A stretch of 44,001 nt of DNA from Aldersonia kunmingensis (GTDB lineage: Bacteria > Actinomycetota > Actinomycetes > Mycobacteriales > Mycobacteriaceae). The notes below the pieces were generated by a model, which saw nothing but the letters and a program-made list of their open reading frames with translations, made no database searches and had not been told where the DNA came from. Positions 8,830-17,793 of the stretch are shown here, piece by piece. A program made the position numbers and the translations under genes. The DNA is taken from contig NZ_LRRB01000238.1 in the NCBI RefSeq assembly GCF_001646865.1, forward strand, positions 1-44,001, read 5' to 3'. How positions within the stretch are numbered: position 1 is the stretch's first letter; each line of letters opens with the position of its first letter.

Positions 8830-9795
8830 GCGATCAGGGCGAGGGGTCTCAAAAAGACGTTTCGTCGCAAGAAGGAAACGGTCGAGGCGGTGAAGGGCGT
8901 CGACCTCGATGTGGCACGAGGCGAGCTTGTCGCTTTCCTCGGGCCGAACGGGGCAGGCAAGTCGACGACGATGCGAATGCTGACCTCGGTGCTCAAGCCG
9001 ACGTCGGGCGAGGCCGAGGTGGCCGGCTGCGATGTCGTTCGCGACCCGGCGTCCGTGCGGGCTCGCATCGGCTATGTGGGCCAGGGCAACGCGGGCGGGT
9101 ATTCGTACCGGGTCATGGACGAATTGCGCAATCAGGCGCGGTTCTACTCGGTGCCCGGTGACCTCGCGCGGCGGCGCGCCGCAGAGTTGCTGGAGGCACT
9201 CGAACTCACCGGGCTGGAGAAGCGGACCGTGCAATCCCTCTCGGGAGGGCAGCGGCGCCGCCTCGATGTGGCCATGGGCTTGATGAACCATCCGCGGTTG
9301 CTGTTCCTCGACGAGCCGACGACGGGTCTCGACCCGCATGCGCGCGCAAACCTGTGGGAGCACGTCCTGCGGCTGCGTGAGGAAAACGACATGACGCTGC
9401 TCTTGACCACGCACTATCTGGACGAGGCGGATGCGATGGCCGAGCGGATCGTGTTGATCGACAACGGCACGGTTATCGCCGATGCCACGCCGGCGTTGCT
9501 CAAGCGCGAATACGCCGATGATCTGGTGACCGTCGAGATAGCGTCCGGCGAAGGCGTCGCCGCCGCTCGTTCGGTTCTGCCGTCGGGCATCAATGGCGTC
9601 ACCGAGACGATGACCGAAACCGGTTCGGTGCGGCTCGCGCTCGGCACACACAACGGTCCGGAATTGGTGCCGCCGCTGCTGCGCACGCTCGATTCCGCCG
9701 GTGTGACGGTGCTGGCCACCGACGTCAAGCCCGCGTCGCTGGACGACGTGTTCCTGAACCTGACCGGACGGTCCCTGCGTGAGGAGGCGGCATGA
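8800..9795 (+). CDS. Daunorubicin-resistance type ABC exporter ATPase (DrrA family)
   Basis: ATP-binding subunit of a type-2 (ABC-2) drug or lipid exporter. The 331-residue protein has Walker A GPNGAGKST, the family-typical YVGQGNAGGYSYRV stretch, signature LSGGQRRRLD, Walker B LLFLDEPTTGLD, the H-loop TTHYLDEAD, and the DrrA C-terminal domain ending DDVFLNLTGRSLREE. No Shine-Dalgarno precedes any start; I favour GTG at 8800 because a -10-like TACCGT sits 7 nt before it (leaderless) and homology begins shortly after (ARGLKKTFRRKKETVEAVKG). It overlaps its permease by 4 nt. Substrate cannot be read from sequence. Confidence 0.88.
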   Translation: MDNPVQRTENAIRARGLKKTFRRKKETVEAVKGVDLDVARGELVAFLGPNGAGKSTTMRMLTSVLKPTSGEAEVAGCDVVRDPASVRARIGYVGQGNAGGYSYRVMDELRNQARFYSVPGDLARRRAAELLEALELTGLEKRTVQSLSGGQRRRLDVAMGLMNHPRLLFLDEPTTGLDPHARANLWEHVLRLREENDMTLLLTTHYLDEADAMAERIVLIDNGTVIADATPALLKREYADDLVTVEIASGEGVAAARSVLPSGINGVTETMTETGSVRLALGTHNGPELVPPLLRTLDSAGVTVLATDVKPASLDDVFLNLTGRSLREEAA

Positions 9796-10616
9796 CCGAC
9801 GTGATCAACCGGGCCGATGCAACACTCGACGTGGCGCCCGACCGCTCAGCCGTCGGCAAGTGGATGCATGACACCGGTGCGGTCTTCACCCGCGAAATCC
9901 TTGTCGTGCTTCGGGATCCGTTCACGCTCATCTTCTCGCTGCTGCAGCCGCTGGTCTTCCTCGGACTCTTCGGGCCGCTGCTCGACGGCATGCTCGGCGC
10001 CGACACCATCGACGGAGTCTCGGCTCTGCAGTGGTTCCTGCCCGGGGTGCTCGTGATGATCGCGATTTTCGGCACCGGCATGGTCGGCGGAAACCTGTTG
10101 TACGAGTTGATGACCGGTGCCTACGAGCGAATCCTCGCCACCCCGCTGGACCGGTCCTCGATTCTGGTCGGCCGGGCGCTGAAGGAGTTTGCCCCGCTCG
10201 TCGTGCAGGCGCTGCTCATCACGGTCGTGTCGATCCCGTTCGGCTTGGTGTTCTACCCGCTGCACGTGCTCGTCGGCCTGGTGATCCTGGGCATCTTCGG
10301 CATTGGTCTCGGCGCGCTGTCGTACGCGCTCGGCCTCGCGGCCAAGAATCGCGAGTGGATCTTCTGGGGCGTGCAGCAGTCGGTGATCTTCCCGCTGCTG
10401 CTGCTCGCCGGCATGATGCTGCCGCTCGAGGCTGGGCCGGGCTGGATGCAGGCCATCTCGAAGGCGAATCCGTTGACCTACATCGTCGATGCCCTGCGCA
10501 CGCTGTTCACCGGGACCCTGTGGGATGCCGATGTGGCGTGGGGGATCATCTCCGCGCTGATCACGTGCGCGGTCGGGCTGTGGGTCGGCATCCGGATGGT
10601 CAAGCGCACGATCTGA
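9792..10616 (+). CDS. ABC-2 type exporter permease (DrrB family)
   Basis: Membrane partner of the preceding ATPase. 274 residues, six hydrophobic segments of the ABC2_membrane fold, with the N-terminal coupling region TREILVVLRDPFTLIFSLLQPLVFL and the conserved GAYERILATPLDRSSILVGRALKE loop. ATG overlaps the ATPase stop (ATGA). Its stop lies only 4 bp from the stop of the convergent MBL gene, with no room for a terminator between them. Confidence 0.9.
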   Translation: MTDVINRADATLDVAPDRSAVGKWMHDTGAVFTREILVVLRDPFTLIFSLLQPLVFLGLFGPLLDGMLGADTIDGVSALQWFLPGVLVMIAIFGTGMVGGNLLYELMTGAYERILATPLDRSSILVGRALKEFAPLVVQALLITVVSIPFGLVFYPLHVLVGLVILGIFGIGLGALSYALGLAAKNREWIFWGVQQSVIFPLLLLAGMMLPLEAGPGWMQAISKANPLTYIVDALRTLFTGTLWDADVAWGIISALITCAVGLWVGIRMVKRTI

Positions 10617-10620
10617 TCGG

Positions 10621-11586
10621 TCAAGCCCAGGGGTTCTCGCGGGCGAAGACGGTTGGGAAGTTCAGCGTCACCCCGTCGCGCTTCGCCAGTCGGGTCAGCA
10701 CACTCATCGTCGCGTCGAGATCGTCGCCGGCGTAGGGGAGCGCGCGCAGTGGCTCGTCGAGCGGTCGGAAGAAGTCGTCCCAATGGATGAGCACCGCTCG
10801 GCGGGCGCTGACCGCGCGGACGGTTTCGTTCCAATAGGTCTCGATGTAGTCGGGGGATTGCAGCCCGAGCTGGCCGACCCCGAGATACGCGACGTCGGCC
10901 GACCGGCCGGCGAGGGCCCCTCGCACGTAGCCGGCGCTGCCCTGGATCAACGCCGACCGGCCGGTGGCGTTGTGGCGCAGCAGGATCGACCACGCGTCGC
11001 CGCAGCGGAAGGCGGCCGCACGGGTTGGGGTTGTGACCGGCTCGGTGATCTCGCCGGGGAACCGGTCCGGTGGGCAGTGATGCGACGTCACGAAGGTCAG
11101 CTCGTAGCCGCCGAGCGTCAGCGGCTCGGACGGCGTGACGACGATGATCCTGGCCTCGGGGAGGGCAGATCCGCGACCGACCTGTGCCGCGGACGGTCCG
11201 CCGACGAGTGGCGCACCCGTCCGAATCGCGACATCGGCGGAGTCCAGCGCGTGGTCGAAGTGGGTGTGCACCGGGATCACCGCGTCGAGGACGGCGATTC
11301 CGGCCCGGTCCAGTGCCGAGGCGATCCGCGTCGGGTCGGGCGCGATCTTGCCCAGTCCGACGCGTGCCAATGAGGGCCTGCTGAAGTATCCGTCGGTGAG
11401 GATCGCCGACGAGCCGTCATCGATCAGCAGGCTCGAGACACCCAGGAACGTCACGGCGAGTCCGTCGTCCGCGGGCGGCACATCGAAGCGGTCGAGGTAC
11501 GCGTTGATGTCGGGGCGTCCGAGGCGCAGTCGCATGACCGCACGGTACGTCCTCGCCGCGGAGTGCACGGGGTGATCGTTCTCCAC
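10621..11586 (-). CDS. MBL-fold metallo-hydrolase
   Basis: Metallo-beta-lactamase-superfamily hydrolase (Lactamase_B_2/UlaG-like) of up to 321 residues. The metal motif HTHFDH is at about residues 107-112, further ligands are likely in TSHHCPPD and the C-terminal VLIHWDDFFRPL. Substrate unknown; it is not a class B beta-lactamase by motif pattern. The longest frame uses GTG at 11586; ATG at 11535 (MRLRLGRPD) is an alternative and neither has a clear ribosome-binding site. Convergent with, and abutting, the exporter permease. Confidence 0.82.
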   Translation of the reverse strand: MENDHPVHSAARTYRAVMRLRLGRPDINAYLDRFDVPPADDGLAVTFLGVSSLLIDDGSSAILTDGYFSRPSLARVGLGKIAPDPTRIASALDRAGIAVLDAVIPVHTHFDHALDSADVAIRTGAPLVGGPSAAQVGRGSALPEARIIVVTPSEPLTLGGYELTFVTSHHCPPDRFPGEITEPVTTPTRAAAFRCGDAWSILLRHNATGRSALIQGSAGYVRGALAGRSADVAYLGVGQLGLQSPDYIETYWNETVRAVSARRAVLIHWDDFFRPLDEPLRALPYAGDDLDATMSVLTRLAKRDGVTLNFPTVFARENPWA

Positions 11587-11663
11587 CCTTGGACCGGTAT
11601 CGGCCGACGCGGACTTCCCGGATTCTGATTGCGTAGCTGGTCGGACGGTGATGGAGGACGACG

Positions 11664-11876
11664 ATGGATGACCTCATGAATCAGGTCACGGTCGCACGCA
11701 AGCGTGGCTATGTGCTGGCACATCGAGTGCTGCTGGGCATCGCCCTTGTTCTCGTCGTCGTGTGCGGTGTCGAAATCGTGCTGATGCAAACGGAGGTGAA
11801 GATCTTCGGCTGGTTGCTGGTCCTCACGCTGCTGGCCGCGGTCTACTGCCACGAGCGAGCCCGCCGGCTGTCATAG
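11664..11876 (+). CDS. Small membrane protein, two helices
   Basis: 70-residue protein with two predicted membrane helices (about residues 19-41 and 47-63) and charged ends (VARKRGY, HERARRLS). A GGAGG lies 7 nt before the ATG, and the frame has normal codon use, so I regard it as real. No family recognised. It converges with ramB, whose stop is 15 bp away. Confidence 0.55.
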   Translation: MDDLMNQVTVARKRGYVLAHRVLLGIALVLVVVCGVEIVLMQTEVKIFGWLLVLTLLAAVYCHERARRLS

Positions 11877-11891
11877 CGCGACGCGTACGTA

Positions 11892-13301
11892 CTAGCGCAA
11901 CACGTACGGCGATATTGAGCTGCGGTGCTCGCTGATATCGAGTTCCTTGCCGAGCGGCGGGAAGGCGCGCTGCGGGCAGTTGGCCCGCTCGCACACGCGG
12001 CAGCCGGCGCCGATTGGGGTGGCGTTGGCGTCCTGCAGATCGATGCCGTCGGCGTAGACGACGCGGCCTGCATGCCGCAGTTCGCAACCCAGCCCGATCG
12101 CGAAGGTCTTGCCCGGCTGTCCGTAGCGTGCCGCTCGCCGTTCGACCGTGCGCGCGATCCATAGGTACTTGTGGCCGTCGGGCATCTGCGCGATCTGCGT
12201 CATGATCTTGCCGGGGTAAGCAAACGTCTCGTACACGTTCCACAGCGGGCAGGTACCGCCACTCGACGAGAAGTGGAAACCCGTGGCGGACTGTCGTTTC
12301 GACATGTTGCCGGCCCGGTCGACCCGCACGAAGGAGAACGGCACTCCGCGCTGCTTCGGCCGCTGCAGGGTCGATAGCCGGTGGCAGATGGTCTCGTAGC
12401 TCTGCGAGAAGAACGCGGAGAGCCGCTCGATGTCGTAGCGGTAGTCCTCGGCGACCTCGTGGAAGCGGCTGTACGGCAGCACGGTGGCGGCGGCGAAGTA
12501 GTTGGCCAAGCCCAGCATCGCAAGCCGGCGTGAGGAGTCGGAAGTGAAATTTCCTTCGTCGACGAGCTTTTCGATGAGCTCGCCGCATTCGAGGTAGGCC
12601 AATTCCGCGGCGAACTTGAATACGCGTTGACCACCCGAAAGGTGCGGCGCGATCTCGAGCACCCGGCGGTCCGGGTCGTAGTGATGCAAGACGTTTTCAC
12701 CGAGATCGATTCGCTCGACGATCTGGACCTCGTGCACCGCCGTCAGCCGCCGTCCGATCTCGCCCGCAATATCGCCGCGGTGGAACCGCATTCGCGCGGT
12801 GAGTTCCTCGGCGGCTCGGTCGAGTTCGTCGAGGTAGTTCTGCCGCTCGTAGAAATAGTCGCGAACTTCCTCGTGCGGCTTGCTGATCGAACCGCTGCCG
12901 CTGCCGTCGGTATAGCGCTCCTCGGTCGCAGCGGCCAACTGCGCGGTCGTGTTGCGGTAGCGCCGATGCATATTGACCATCGCGCGGGCGAGAGTCGGGT
13001 GCGCGGTGACCATCTCGGCGATTTCGTGGGCGTCCGCGGTGATACCCATTTCCTCGTCGAGCGAGACCTCCTGCAACTCCGCGATCAGGCGGGTGTCGTC
13101 CTGCGAGGAGAAGAACGTGGTGTCGACGCCGAACACCTCACCGATACGCAGCAGCACCGGGACGGTCAAGGGCCGCACATCGTGCTCGATCTGGTTCAGA
13201 TAGCTGGCGGAAATCTCCAGACTCTTCGCGAGCGCGGCCTGGCTCATGCCACGCTCGTTGCGGAGCTGTCGGAGGCGCGCGCCCACGTACGTCTTGGCCA
13301 T
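11892..13301 (-). CDS. ramB: Transcriptional regulator of acetate/glyoxylate metabolism RamB
   Basis: Master regulator that binds upstream of glyoxylate-shunt genes in Corynebacterium and Mycobacterium. The 469-residue protein has an XRE helix-turn-helix at residues 1-65 (LRQLRNERGMSQAALAKSLEISASYLNQIEH), the IrrE-like ScfR domain in the middle, and a C-terminal cysteine cluster GCRVCERANCPQRAFPPLG with Cys434, Cys437 and Cys442, all characteristic of the family. Probable autoregulation: RamB-like boxes lie just upstream (13329-13362). It is encoded about 4.8 kb from aceA, its expected target, echoing the ramB-icl1 neighbourhood in M. tuberculosis. No clear Shine-Dalgarno precedes the ATG at 13301. 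Confidence 0.93.
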   Translation of the reverse strand: MAKTYVGARLRQLRNERGMSQAALAKSLEISASYLNQIEHDVRPLTVPVLLRIGEVFGVDTTFFSSQDDTRLIAELQEVSLDEEMGITADAHEIAEMVTAHPTLARAMVNMHRRYRNTTAQLAAATEERYTDGSGSGSISKPHEEVRDYFYERQNYLDELDRAAEELTARMRFHRGDIAGEIGRRLTAVHEVQIVERIDLGENVLHHYDPDRRVLEIAPHLSGGQRVFKFAAELAYLECGELIEKLVDEGNFTSDSSRRLAMLGLANYFAAATVLPYSRFHEVAEDYRYDIERLSAFFSQSYETICHRLSTLQRPKQRGVPFSFVRVDRAGNMSKRQSATGFHFSSSGGTCPLWNVYETFAYPGKIMTQIAQMPDGHKYLWIARTVERRAARYGQPGKTFAIGLGCELRHAGRVVYADGIDLQDANATPIGAGCRVCERANCPQRAFPPLGKELDISEHRSSISPYVLR

Positions 13302-13328
13302 AACCCATGGTTACGGAAGATCGGAGGA

Positions 13329-13362
13329 TAGTGCAAACGATGTGTTCGCAGAGTTAGCAAAA
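13329..13362. promoter_or_regulatory. RamB-like boxes in the ramB promoter
   Basis: TAGTGCAAACG (13329-13339) and AGTTAGCAAAA (13352-13362) both resemble the RamB motif (A/G)AACTTTGCAAA and the two boxes before aceA. They lie 28-61 bp upstream of the ramB ATG, in keeping with the autoregulation known for RamB. Based on eye comparison only. Confidence 0.4.
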
Positions 13363-13438
13363 TGCGACTCGACGTCGTCATTTGCCGGTATTGGGCGTAC
13401 CTAGGGCGGATAATCGAATCCAACGAAAGGTGGCCACA

Positions 13439-14692
13439 ATGGGGTGGTGTCGGGTCGGCCTGGCGGTTCTTGTCGCAATGATTCTGTGGTGTACGAGCGG
13501 GCCGACCGCGGTGGCCCAGGAGTCGTCGAGTGCTTCCGGGTCCTCGGGGTCGTCCCAGGTCATTAATCCGCAACGCGATCCCATGAAGATGTATCCGGCT
13601 CCAATTCCCGATCCGTGGGTCGTTCCCTTCCCGGGGTACGAGAACACCCCGCCCGGAACGATTCTCGCGAGCCGGCCGGTCGGTGTCCCGCTCCAACTGG
13701 TGCCCGCGGCGACAACTCAGCTGCTGGTCCGGTCCACGGACTCGCATGGCGTGCCGATGCCGGTCGTCACGACGGTGATGGTGCCGACGACGCCGTGGCC
13801 CGGCCCAGGTCCGCGGCCGGTGATCGCGTACAACACCGCCATCGACTCGCTTGGGCTGACCTGCGTCCCGTCCTGGACGATTCCACGGGCGATGGAGATC
13901 GAGATCGTGCCGATCCAGTACCTGCTCTCGAGGAATTACGCAGTCGTGGTGACCGACCACCAAGGGCCCAAACAGGCGTATGCGGGTGGGCGCCTGTCCG
14001 GAAACGCGGTGCTCGATGCGCTCCGGGCGAGTGTGCATGCGCAGTTCCTAGGGCTCGCGCCGAATGCGCCGATCGCCATCTCCGGGTATTCCGGTGGCGC
14101 GATTGCCGCCGGCTGGGCCGCCGAACGACAAGCGGACTATGCACCCGAGCTGAACGTCGTCGGCACGGCGATGGGTGGGGCGCCGGTGGACTACCGGATC
14201 TTGTTCGCGTCGATGAACGGCGCCAACCTCGCCTCCGGTGTCTTCCTCGCCGCTGCGCTCGGTGTCGCACGCGAGTATCCACAGTTGTTCGCGCTGCTGA
14301 ATGACAACGGCTATCGGCTCGGCGCGATTGCGAAGGACTTGTGCCTCGCGCAGCTGGCCCCGCTGGGGGTCGCACCGGTCACGGTGCAGGCGCTGTCCGA
14401 TGTGCCCAACGTGGTCGATCTGCCCGTCGTCCAACAGGTGCTCGATGACACCCGCATGGGCAAGAGCGCGCCCCGCGCACCGGTGCTGCTCTATCAAGGG
14501 CAGCAAGACTTCTGGATCCCCCGTGCGGGCGCCATCCAATTGCGCAACACATGGTGCGCCGAAGGCGGCAACGTCGCGTACGACGAGAAGTTCGGCGAAC
14601 ACCTGTTGGCAGTCGCATGGGGCTTCCCGATTGCCTTCGGCTGGATCGAGGACCGGCTCGCCGGGCGGCCGATGGCGCCGGGGTGTGGGTAG
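13439..14692 (+). CDS. Secreted lipase (LIP family)
   Basis: Extracellular triacylglycerol lipase/esterase of the actinobacterial secretory-lipase family. The 417-residue precursor begins MGWCRVGLAVLVAMILW, a signal peptide ending near TAVAQE. The alpha/beta-hydrolase nucleophile elbow is GYSGG (about residue 220); acid and base are likely in LLYQGQQDFWIP and KFGEHLLA near the C-terminus, the usual spacing for PF03583. GAAAGGTGG precedes the ATG at 13439. A longer in-frame start at 13382 would add 19 non-signal residues and is disfavoured. Monocistronic between ramB and ligB; release of fatty acids outside the cell fits the fatty-acid/acetate theme nearby. Confidence 0.88.
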   Translation: MGWCRVGLAVLVAMILWCTSGPTAVAQESSSASGSSGSSQVINPQRDPMKMYPAPIPDPWVVPFPGYENTPPGTILASRPVGVPLQLVPAATTQLLVRSTDSHGVPMPVVTTVMVPTTPWPGPGPRPVIAYNTAIDSLGLTCVPSWTIPRAMEIEIVPIQYLLSRNYAVVVTDHQGPKQAYAGGRLSGNAVLDALRASVHAQFLGLAPNAPIAISGYSGGAIAAGWAAERQADYAPELNVVGTAMGGAPVDYRILFASMNGANLASGVFLAAALGVAREYPQLFALLNDNGYRLGAIAKDLCLAQLAPLGVAPVTVQALSDVPNVVDLPVVQQVLDDTRMGKSAPRAPVLLYQGQQDFWIPRAGAIQLRNTWCAEGGNVAYDEKFGEHLLAVAWGFPIAFGWIEDRLAGRPMAPGCG

Positions 14693-14739
14693 TCGGCGCT
14701 ACGACAGGTTCTGTCGGGGCCACGGGATACCGTCGAAAC

Positions 14740-16275
14740 ATGCTGCTCGCGAATGTGGTCGCGACGTCGGCCGCGCTCGGCGAGACTCGCTCCCGCCGCG
14801 CGAAGATCGAGCTTCTTGCGCGGCTGCTCGGCGAACTCGCAACCGACGAGGTCGAACCGGCGGTGGCGTGGTTGGCCGGCGCTCCGCGGCAGGGTCGGAC
14901 GGGGACTGGGTGGCGCACGCTCGCCGCGGCGCGGGGCGAACCGGCCGCGGAGGCGTCACTCTCCGTCGGTGATGTCGATCGACTACTCACCGATCTTGTT
15001 GGCGCGACGGGCGCCGGATCGGTTGCCCGGCGGCAGGCGGTGCTCGGCTCGTTGTTCGGTGCAGCTACCGCACCCGAGCAGGAGTTCCTGATTCGACTGC
15101 TCACCGGCGAACTCCGGCAGGGCGCGCTGGAAGGCATCATGGCCGACGCTGTCGCGGCAGCGTCGGGAGTCCCCCAGGCAGACGTGCGCCGGGCATTCAT
15201 GCTTTCGGGTCGGCTATCGGCAACGGCCGCAATCGCATTGGACCGCGGCGCGGAGGGACTGGCCGAGATCCGGCTCGAGGTGGGCCGGCCGGTCCGGCCG
15301 ATGCTCGCATCCCCCGCCGAATCGCTCGAGGCCGCGCTCGCTGATCTCGGCAGCGATATCAGCGTCGAATTCAAGCTCGACGGCGCGCGAATTCAGGTGC
15401 ACCGCAACGGTGATGAGGTGCGTGTCTTCACCCGGACCCTGCGGGAGATCACCGCGACTGTGCCGGAGCTCGTCGAGCGGGTGCGCGAACTACCCTGTGA
15501 CTCTGTCGTTCTCGATGGCGAGACGCTGGCACTCACCGACTCCGGCCGCCCGCGCCCGTTCCAGGAGACGATGCAGCGCTTCGGCGCGGACATTGCCGGT
15601 GCCGAACCGGGTGAGATGCGAGCACTGCTGCTGCAGCCGTACTTCTTCGACTGCCTGTACCTCGATGGCGTCGACCTGCTCGATGAGCCTTTGTCCGTGC
15701 GGCTCGAGGCGCTTGACCGGGTGGCGGGGGAGAACCGGATCCCGTCGCTGTTGCGGCCCAACGAATCCGAAGCCGCGGCGCATTTCGATGCAGCGCTCGC
15801 GGGCGGCCACGAGGGTGTCATGGTGAAATCGCTGACCTCGCCCTACGCCGCCGGGCGCCGCGGCAAGGCTTGGCAGAAGATCAAGCCCGAGCACACCCTC
15901 GACCTGATCGTGCTCGGGGCCGAATGGGGATACGGCCGCCGAACCGGTTACCTGTCGAATCTGCACTTGGGCGCGGCCGATCCGAACGGCGGCCCGCCGA
16001 TCATGGTCGGCAAGACCTTCAAGGGGCTTACCGACCAGTTGCTCCAATGGCAGACCGAGGAGTTCCCGCGGCACGAACGCGAGCGCGACGCGGGCACGGT
16101 CTATCTGCATCCGGTCCTGGTCGTGGAGATCGAACTCGACGGGGTGCAGGTATCCACGCGGTATCCCGGCGGCGTCGCCCTGCGGTTCGCCCGGGTCCTG
16201 CGCTATCGCCCGGACAAGATCGTCGAGCAGGCCGACACGATCGATGCGGTGCGGGCGCTGCTGCCTACGCGCTGA
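14740..16275 (+). CDS. ligB: ATP-dependent DNA ligase LigB
   Basis: Joins nicks using ATP via a lysyl-AMP intermediate. The 511-residue protein has an N-terminal DNA-binding domain, the adenylation motif I KLDGAR at about residue 213 (EFKLDGARIQVHRNGD), motif III (FDCLYLDG), motif IV (EGVMVKS) and motif V (WQKIKPEHTLDLIV), then an OB-fold. Size and order match mycobacterial LigB. No ribosome-binding site is visible; a TACCGT -10-like element ends 6 nt before the ATG at 14740, so the mRNA may be leaderless. Starts further upstream overlap the lipase gene and lack homology. Confidence 0.93.
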   Translation: MLLANVVATSAALGETRSRRAKIELLARLLGELATDEVEPAVAWLAGAPRQGRTGTGWRTLAAARGEPAAEASLSVGDVDRLLTDLVGATGAGSVARRQAVLGSLFGAATAPEQEFLIRLLTGELRQGALEGIMADAVAAASGVPQADVRRAFMLSGRLSATAAIALDRGAEGLAEIRLEVGRPVRPMLASPAESLEAALADLGSDISVEFKLDGARIQVHRNGDEVRVFTRTLREITATVPELVERVRELPCDSVVLDGETLALTDSGRPRPFQETMQRFGADIAGAEPGEMRALLLQPYFFDCLYLDGVDLLDEPLSVRLEALDRVAGENRIPSLLRPNESEAAAHFDAALAGGHEGVMVKSLTSPYAAGRRGKAWQKIKPEHTLDLIVLGAEWGYGRRTGYLSNLHLGAADPNGGPPIMVGKTFKGLTDQLLQWQTEEFPRHERERDAGTVYLHPVLVVEIELDGVQVSTRYPGGVALRFARVLRYRPDKIVEQADTIDAVRALLPTR

Positions 16276-16598
16276 TCGCGCACCGTTTTCGTGCGACCGC
16301 GCATGCCTGGGCGTGCGCGACTACCCGACAGGTGCGCGTTGATGCAGTCCCGCTCTGTCGTCCCGGCAGGTGCACGGTCAGGTGGCGAGTGAACGCGAGC
16401 ACACACTTTTCGAGAGAATGGGCGGGATCCCGTGCCAGGGTGCGAAGAGTGTTCACGGACGTTCATTGCTCTTGGATCCGCGGGCTGAGCGGTCCGGCGT
16501 GGCCGGCGCGTCGACCGTGCACCCATTGAACGCGCACGGATTCAGGTCAGCGCGCACGCCTGGGCGTGCGCGCTGACGTGGAAATGTGCGCGTGGGTG
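16276..16598. other. Convergent intergenic region with duplicated hairpin
   Basis: 323 bp between two stop codons, no gene seen. It contains hairpin A (CGCGCATGCC 16298-16307 with 16310-16319) and hairpin B, a perfect 15-bp palindrome with a 2-nt centre (16546-16577). Both share the core GCCTGGGCGTGCGCG, so they look like two copies of one palindromic element 240 bp apart, one near each gene end. Confidence 0.6.
16546..16577. terminator. Long perfect hairpin ending the methyltransferase operon
   Basis: 15-bp perfect stem (16546-16560 with 16563-16577), 22 nt beyond the stop of the minus-strand methyltransferase gene. No T-run follows, which is common for actinobacterial intrinsic terminators, so termination is likely but not certain. 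Confidence 0.6.
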
Positions 16599-17372
16599 CT
16601 AGCTCTGCGGCTTGGTCGCGTTCACGTACTGCACGACCCGCCGCAATCGCTGCTCGACATCCGTCAGGCCCGCCCCCGCGAAAACATCCGGGATCGTGTC
16701 GCGGCCGAATACGCGCAGGCCGATCAAGCCGCTGCCAGCCCTCACGGCCGGGCGAAGCGCGGAGACGTCGCCCTGGTAGCTGGTCATGATTGCGATGCGG
16801 CCGCCCGGCGCCAAGACACGAACCATCTCGTCCAGTGCGGTGAACGGGTCGGGCATCAAGTACAGCGCGCCGAAGCAGCACACGGCGTCGAAGGTGTTGT
16901 CCGCGAATGGCAGCCGCCCGGCGTCGCCGCGGACATATCCGACCCGCGCTCCCGAGTTGTCCGCGACGGCACGGCGCAGCATCGGCTTCGAGATATCGAA
17001 TCCGACCGCGACCCCGTCGCCGCTGAGCCGCTCGGATAGGTAGTGCGTGAAGTTGCCGGGGCCGCACGCCACGTCGAGCACGCGCTGTTCGCCGCTCAGG
17101 TGCAGGTCGGCAACAGCATTGCGGCGCTCGGTGGACGTTGTCAGCCCGGTGGCCAGCGTGAAAGCGAGCGGACGCCAGGCCCGCTCGTACACCGTGGCCA
17201 GCGCCTGGCTGTGCATCGCGTTGTAGGCGAAGCTGTGCCGCTCGGGCTCGGCGGGCGCTTCGCCGGCTGCGAGAACGTCGAGGTATCCGCCGGAGGTGGA
17301 GACCGTTTCGCGCAGCTGCGCCGGGTGCAGAAGCGCGCGAACCGCCTCGACACCGGGCATCGATGCGGTCAC
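16599..17372 (-). CDS. SAM-dependent methyltransferase (class I)
   Basis: 257-residue class I methyltransferase. Motif I is VLDVACGPGNF (about residue 95), the acidic SAM-ribose loop is VGFDISKPML, and the post-motif GDAGRLPFADNTFDAV and RVLAPGGRIAI complete the Methyltransf_11 pattern. The first 80 residues are an extra N-terminal region with HSFAYNAMHSQALATVYERAWRPL, typical of small-molecule or lipid methyltransferases of actinomycetes. Substrate unknown. Its start overlaps the DUF4873 gene stop by 4 nt, so the two are translated together. Confidence 0.82.
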   Translation of the reverse strand: MTASMPGVEAVRALLHPAQLRETVSTSGGYLDVLAAGEAPAEPERHSFAYNAMHSQALATVYERAWRPLAFTLATGLTTSTERRNAVADLHLSGEQRVLDVACGPGNFTHYLSERLSGDGVAVGFDISKPMLRRAVADNSGARVGYVRGDAGRLPFADNTFDAVCCFGALYLMPDPFTALDEMVRVLAPGGRIAIMTSYQGDVSALRPAVRAGSGLIGLRVFGRDTIPDVFAGAGLTDVEQRLRRVVQYVNATKPQS

Positions 17373-17725
17373 CTAGGCGCCTCGGTGTTGTCGGTGACGG
17401 TGGAATCGAACGGAGTAGGGAACGGCGGGCGGCTGTTTCCGGTCACGCGGTAACGATCCCAGAAATCGCGGTCGCCGAAAACGGCATCGGCGGATCCGAA
17501 CGAGGTTCGCAGCCGACCCGGCCGATTGCCGGTGCCGATTGCGGCGTCGAGTTCGGCGGAGGGCTGGATGCGGCCATACCAGCGAAAGACGCCGTCGATG
17601 GGCTGCACCATTCCGTGCAGAGCGATGGTGACTGGGACTTCGGCGTCGTCGAGCAGGACGAACGCGGGACCCTCGAAGTCGGCCTCGCTGGGACCTGACC
17701 CGACAGATTCGGTGATCGGCGCCAC
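17369..17725 (-). CDS. DUF4873-like protein
   Basis: 118-residue protein without membrane segments, rich in beta strands (PAFVLLDDAEVPVTIALHGMV, GVFRWYGRI), resembling DUF4873 proteins of Rhodococcus and Nocardia; function not established. First gene of an operon with the methyltransferase (4-nt overlap). The ATG at 17725 is chosen; a perfect CRP/GlxR palindrome lies 52 bp upstream at 17778-17793, in position to control this operon. Confidence 0.65.
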   Translation of the reverse strand: MAPITESVGSGPSEADFEGPAFVLLDDAEVPVTIALHGMVQPIDGVFRWYGRIQPSAELDAAIGTGNRPGRLRTSFGSADAVFGDRDFWDRYRVTGNSRPPFPTPFDSTVTDNTEAPR

Positions 17726-17777
17726 AAGCGCGACTCTACCTATGACCTCGAGTTACGGCTATCCCCGTTTGAGGCGG

Positions 17778-17793
17778 TGTGAATGCGCTCACA
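17778..17793. promoter_or_regulatory. CRP/GlxR binding site
   Basis: TGTGAATGCGCTCACA is a perfect match to the TGTGA-N6-TCACA consensus of the cAMP receptor proteins CRP (Mycobacterium) and GlxR (Corynebacterium), both known to act on glyoxylate-shunt genes. It lies 52 bp upstream of the DUF4873 start and about 320 bp upstream of aceA, so it more directly serves the former but could act on both. Confidence 0.8.
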
